Below, in pieces: positions 25,162 to 30,376 of a DNA stretch of 30,376 nucleotides. The notes below the pieces were generated by a model. The model saw nothing but the letters and a program-made list of their open reading frames with translations, did no database searches and was not told where the DNA came from. A program made the position numbers and the translations under genes. This stretch comes from an uncultured Prevotella sp. (lineage in GTDB: Bacteria; Bacteroidota; Bacteroidia; Bacteroidales; Bacteroidaceae), in assembly GCA_934120735.1 (NCBI GenBank), contig CAKOVA010000024.1:1-30376 (forward strand), written 5' to 3'. Every line of letters begins with the position of its first letter. Positions within the stretch are counted from its first letter, which is position 1.

Positions 25162-25375
25162 TTTATGAGTTGACAAGTTGACAGGTTTAAGAGTTGACGA
25201 GTTGATAGTTTACAAGTTCACAAGTTAATGGCTATAAACTTGTGAACTTGTAAACTCGTAAACATGTTGACTAGAACGCTTTCAACTCGTTTACTTGTCT
25301 ACTTGTCAGCTCGTCAACTAAACCAACTATTACCTCGTCAACTTGTAAACTCGTCAACCCGTCAACTAAAAAAGA
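25162..25375. repeat. Array of ~10-nt repeats between chrA2 and the EamA gene, with opposed arms
   Basis: The left arm (about 25162-25226) uses units such as GAGTTGACAAGTTGACAGG. The right arm (25237 to about 25375) uses their complements, such as CTCGTCAACTTGTAAACTCG. At the centre, GTTTACAAGTTCACAAGTT (25208-25226) and its exact inverse (25237-25255) form a perfect 19-bp stem with a 10-nt loop. The array begins 4 bp after the chrA2 stop and ends 7 bp before the next start codon, filling the gap. It belongs to the same family as 4129-4462. Confidence 0.9.
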
Positions 25376-25382
25376 AAATCCA

Positions 25383-26300
25383 ATGAACAAGCTACATGGT
25401 TTTGCAGAAGCCATTATCTCATCTGCCTCTTTCGGACTGATTCCCCTTTTCAGTCTTCCGTTGCTGGCCTCAGGCATGCATACGCCGGCCATATTGGTGT
25501 ATCGTTTCGCCATCGGCTGCTTTCTCATGCTGATGATATTGCTGTATCAGCGCAGAAGGATGTACATAGGCTTTGGCGATTCGCTACGAATCATGCTGCT
25601 GGCCGTGCTCTATAGCGGATCGGCTATCGCACTGTTCAAGGGCTATCACTACCTGTCGAGTGGCATTGCCACTACGTTGATGTTCTCCTACCCAGTGTGG
25701 ACCGCCATCCTGATGATGGTTTTCAGGCACGAACAACCCTCGCGCACCACCTTCATAGCCATCGCCTGCGCCGTTGGCGGCGTGTGTCTTCTCTCGGGAA
25801 TAGAACATGGTGTGGGCAACGTGTCAGTGCTTGGCATCTGCATTGAGCTGCTCTCGGGTCTTCTATATGCCATCTATATGGTTTCGTACCCAGTGATGAA
25901 AATCAGCAGGATGCCATCGCTGAAGGTCAACTTCTACATCTTTTTCTTCTCGATGCTGATGATTACGCTCTACGCAGTGTTCATGGAAGGCGGACTGTCG
26001 CCCATCCATTCGGGTCAACAGCTCTTCTATCTCTTCATGCTGGGACTGCTACCGACGGCCGTGAGCAACGTAACGCTGGTCATGGCGCTGAAGAATATCG
26101 GCAGTACTTTGGTGGCCATCCTCGGCGCTTTCGAGCCACTAACGGCCATGTGCATCGGCATTACCGTCTTCGGCGAGCCGTTCACCACGAGCATTGGCAT
26201 CGGTTTTGTGCTGATTCTTGCCGCTGTGGTGATGCTCGTCCTGAAGAAATCGCCGGCCGAAGTCCCTACCGGACCCGTACTACAGCACGAAAGGAAATAA
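25383..26300 (+). CDS. EamA/DMT-family transporter
   Basis: A 305-residue inner-membrane protein with about ten hydrophobic segments in two homologous halves, as in EamA-domain drug/metabolite transporters. The first half includes FRFAIGCFLMLMILLYQ-like helices after PAILVYRFA, and SSGIATTLMFSYPVWTAILM (about 92-111). The second half includes LPTAVSNVTLVMALKNIGST and AILGAFEPLTAMCIGITVFG (about 220-262). It probably exports a metabolite or amino acid; nothing in the sequence fixes the substrate. The gene is alone on its transcript side, after the repeat array, and converges on lacZ with overlapping stop-codon hairpin arms. Confidence 0.88.
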   Translation: MNKLHGFAEAIISSASFGLIPLFSLPLLASGMHTPAILVYRFAIGCFLMLMILLYQRRRMYIGFGDSLRIMLLAVLYSGSAIALFKGYHYLSSGIATTLMFSYPVWTAILMMVFRHEQPSRTTFIAIACAVGGVCLLSGIEHGVGNVSVLGICIELLSGLLYAIYMVSYPVMKISRMPSLKVNFYIFFFSMLMITLYAVFMEGGLSPIHSGQQLFYLFMLGLLPTAVSNVTLVMALKNIGSTLVAILGAFEPLTAMCIGITVFGEPFTTSIGIGFVLILAAVVMLVLKKSPAEVPTGPVLQHERK

Positions 26301-26315
26301 GTCGGGCGTACCGAC

Positions 26316-26318
<3 letters not shown>
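26298..26318. terminator. Bidirectional hairpin spanning both stop codons of convergent genes
   Basis: TAAGTCGG (26298-26305), GCGTA, CCGACTTA (26311-26318) is a perfect 8-bp stem with a 5-nt loop. The left arm begins with the EamA-gene stop TAA and the right arm ends with the lacZ stop (TTA on the plus strand). No long T-run follows on either side, so termination efficiency is uncertain. Confidence 0.6.
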
Positions 26319-29579
<3,261 letters not shown>

Positions 29580-29774
29580 TTTTCTGTGTCATTCGTTGGC
29601 GCATCCATTTTCTTTCCCATCCTTACTTTTGTTCAATTTTTTGCCTGAAAAAAGCCCTTAAAACGGAACTTCTAAACTTTCAAACTAGAAAAAATCAATA
29701 GGCAGGGAGGATGCAAGATAGGGCTTACGCTGCCAAATAAATCGTATTTTTACACTAAAACAAGGCGTTTTTAG

Positions 29775-30020
29775 GCTAAAAAGCATCATCTTACCTGTCA
29801 ATTTGCATGCTCTTTCCCAGCAAAAGCATGCAGATTGCCGCACAAAAGCAATGCTTTTGGCCGGAAAAACGTTGAGGAAAAGGTGGAATAGGAAGGCCTA
29901 CGTTTGTAAATGTTTGTGTGTTAGTTTAATACAGATTTCGCTCATTTTTAGCGTATTTGCGAACGAGTGGCATCCTGTTTGAAAATACGCGAAGGATGAA
30001 AGACATGTTTGTCAAGAAAA
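29775..30020. repeat. Composite intergenic element, copy 3
   Basis: It lies in the 684-bp gap between lacZ and the last gene. Block A has AAAAGCATGCAGATTGCC (29822-29839) and the palindrome AAAAGCAATGCTTTT (29844-29858), with GCATGCTCTTTCC just before. Block B has GCGTATTT (29951-29958) and AAATACGC (29983-29990). GTCAA follows at 30011. It is more diverged than copies 1 and 2, with about 93 bp between blocks. The rest of the gap (29580-29774) is AT-rich with no gene seen. Confidence 0.6.
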
Positions 30021-30112
30021 ATCATCATCACCCGCCATCTTGACCTGCATTCCGCCCTTCGCCTTGTTTCCTATTTTTATGTTGGGAATCTTTGGCTTTT
30101 GGTGTGGAAAAA

Positions 30113-30144
30113 CTTGTTCATTCGCCACTAAATCTCTATATTTG
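30113..30144 (+). promoter_or_regulatory. Promoter of the last, partial gene
   Basis: CTTG (30113-30116), 20 bp, then TATATTTG (30137-30144), an exact -7 match with three of four bases at -33. It lies about 30 bp before the ATG at 30174. Confidence 0.65.
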
Positions 30145-30173
30145 CATTAACAAAACCATCCAAATGATACACC

Positions 30174-30376
30174 ATGGAAAAGTTGTTCATCGTTTTTCTG
30201 TCGTGCTTGTTTGCCAGTTCTGCCTGTGCGTTATCTAATAAGGTGTCGCCTCTGGTGCAAAAGTCGGCACCCTCATCGGGAAACAGGAGCGAGGGAAAAG
30301 AAATCTTGGGATATTTTTCGCTTGGCATGGAACAGTACGGCAGCTTCATCCAAGCAGTGGAGCAGTTCAATAAAGA
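30174..30376 (+). CDS. Secreted protein of unknown function, N-terminal part
   Basis: An open frame from ATG 30174 runs off the right edge after 67 codons. It begins with a clear signal peptide (MEKLFIVFLSCLFASSACA, then LSNK), followed by a low-complexity polar stretch (VQKSAPSSGNRSEGKE) and the start of a domain, ILGYFSLGMEQYGSFIQAVE. The consensus promoter just upstream and the signal peptide support a real gene. No family is recognised from this fragment. It is divergent from lacZ, with repeat copy 3 between them. Confidence 0.65.
   Translation, partial: MEKLFIVFLSCLFASSACALSNKVSPLVQKSAPSSGNRSEGKEILGYFSLGMEQYGSFIQAVEQFNK

Overview
This window most likely comes from a Bacteroidota genome, probably Prevotella or a close relative in the Prevotellaceae. 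Three things point there. A SusC/SusD outer-membrane pair is present. Promoters have the Bacteroidota form (TTTG about 20 bp before TAnnTTTG), and ribosome-binding sites are not purine-rich. A C10 (streptopain-type) protease, a Por-type C-terminal tail on the amylase and a periplasmic GH2 beta-galactosidase all fit. No rRNA, tRNA, CRISPR array or intact insertion sequence was seen.

Bases 1-14067 form a starch/maltodextrin utilisation locus. It holds malQ (4-alpha-glucanotransferase, minus strand, cut by the left edge), an inner-membrane MFS sugar carrier, a LacI-family regulator, and then on the plus strand susC, susD, a SusE/F-like starch-binding lipoprotein and a secreted GH13 alpha-amylase. 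The inferred pathway is: surface amylase cuts starch, the Sus proteins bind and import oligosaccharides, the MFS carrier moves them into the cytoplasm, and MalQ processes them. No SusR, SusA or SusB homologue lies in the window. Two LacI-type palindromes sit 65-66 bp from the -7 elements of three promoters (malQ, lacI, susC), so one regulator probably controls the locus, perhaps as an activator.

Bases 14797-18802 hold the most unusual pair. The first gene is a lipoprotein of the cholesterol-dependent-cytolysin superfamily (CDC-like, without the cholesterol-sensing undecapeptide). The second is a C10 cysteine-protease lipoprotein with two C-terminal GEVED domains. CDC-like toxins of Bacteroidota are reported to act between bacteria and to need proteolytic activation, so the adjacency is suggestive.

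Bases 18803-30376 are mostly housekeeping or accessory metabolism: purL, a split chromate-transporter pair (chrA1, chrA2), an EamA-family exporter, a convergent periplasmic beta-galactosidase, and the start of an unknown secreted protein at the right edge.

The intergenic DNA is rich in structure that genes do not explain. Three loci carry arrays of a roughly 10-nt repeat, two of them with opposed arms. Three intergenic regions carry a composite element of about 300 bp built from AGCATGCAGTTTGC-like modules plus a CGCGTATTTGC hairpin. A 66-bp tandem array upstream of purL repeats a TATCTTTGC promoter element.
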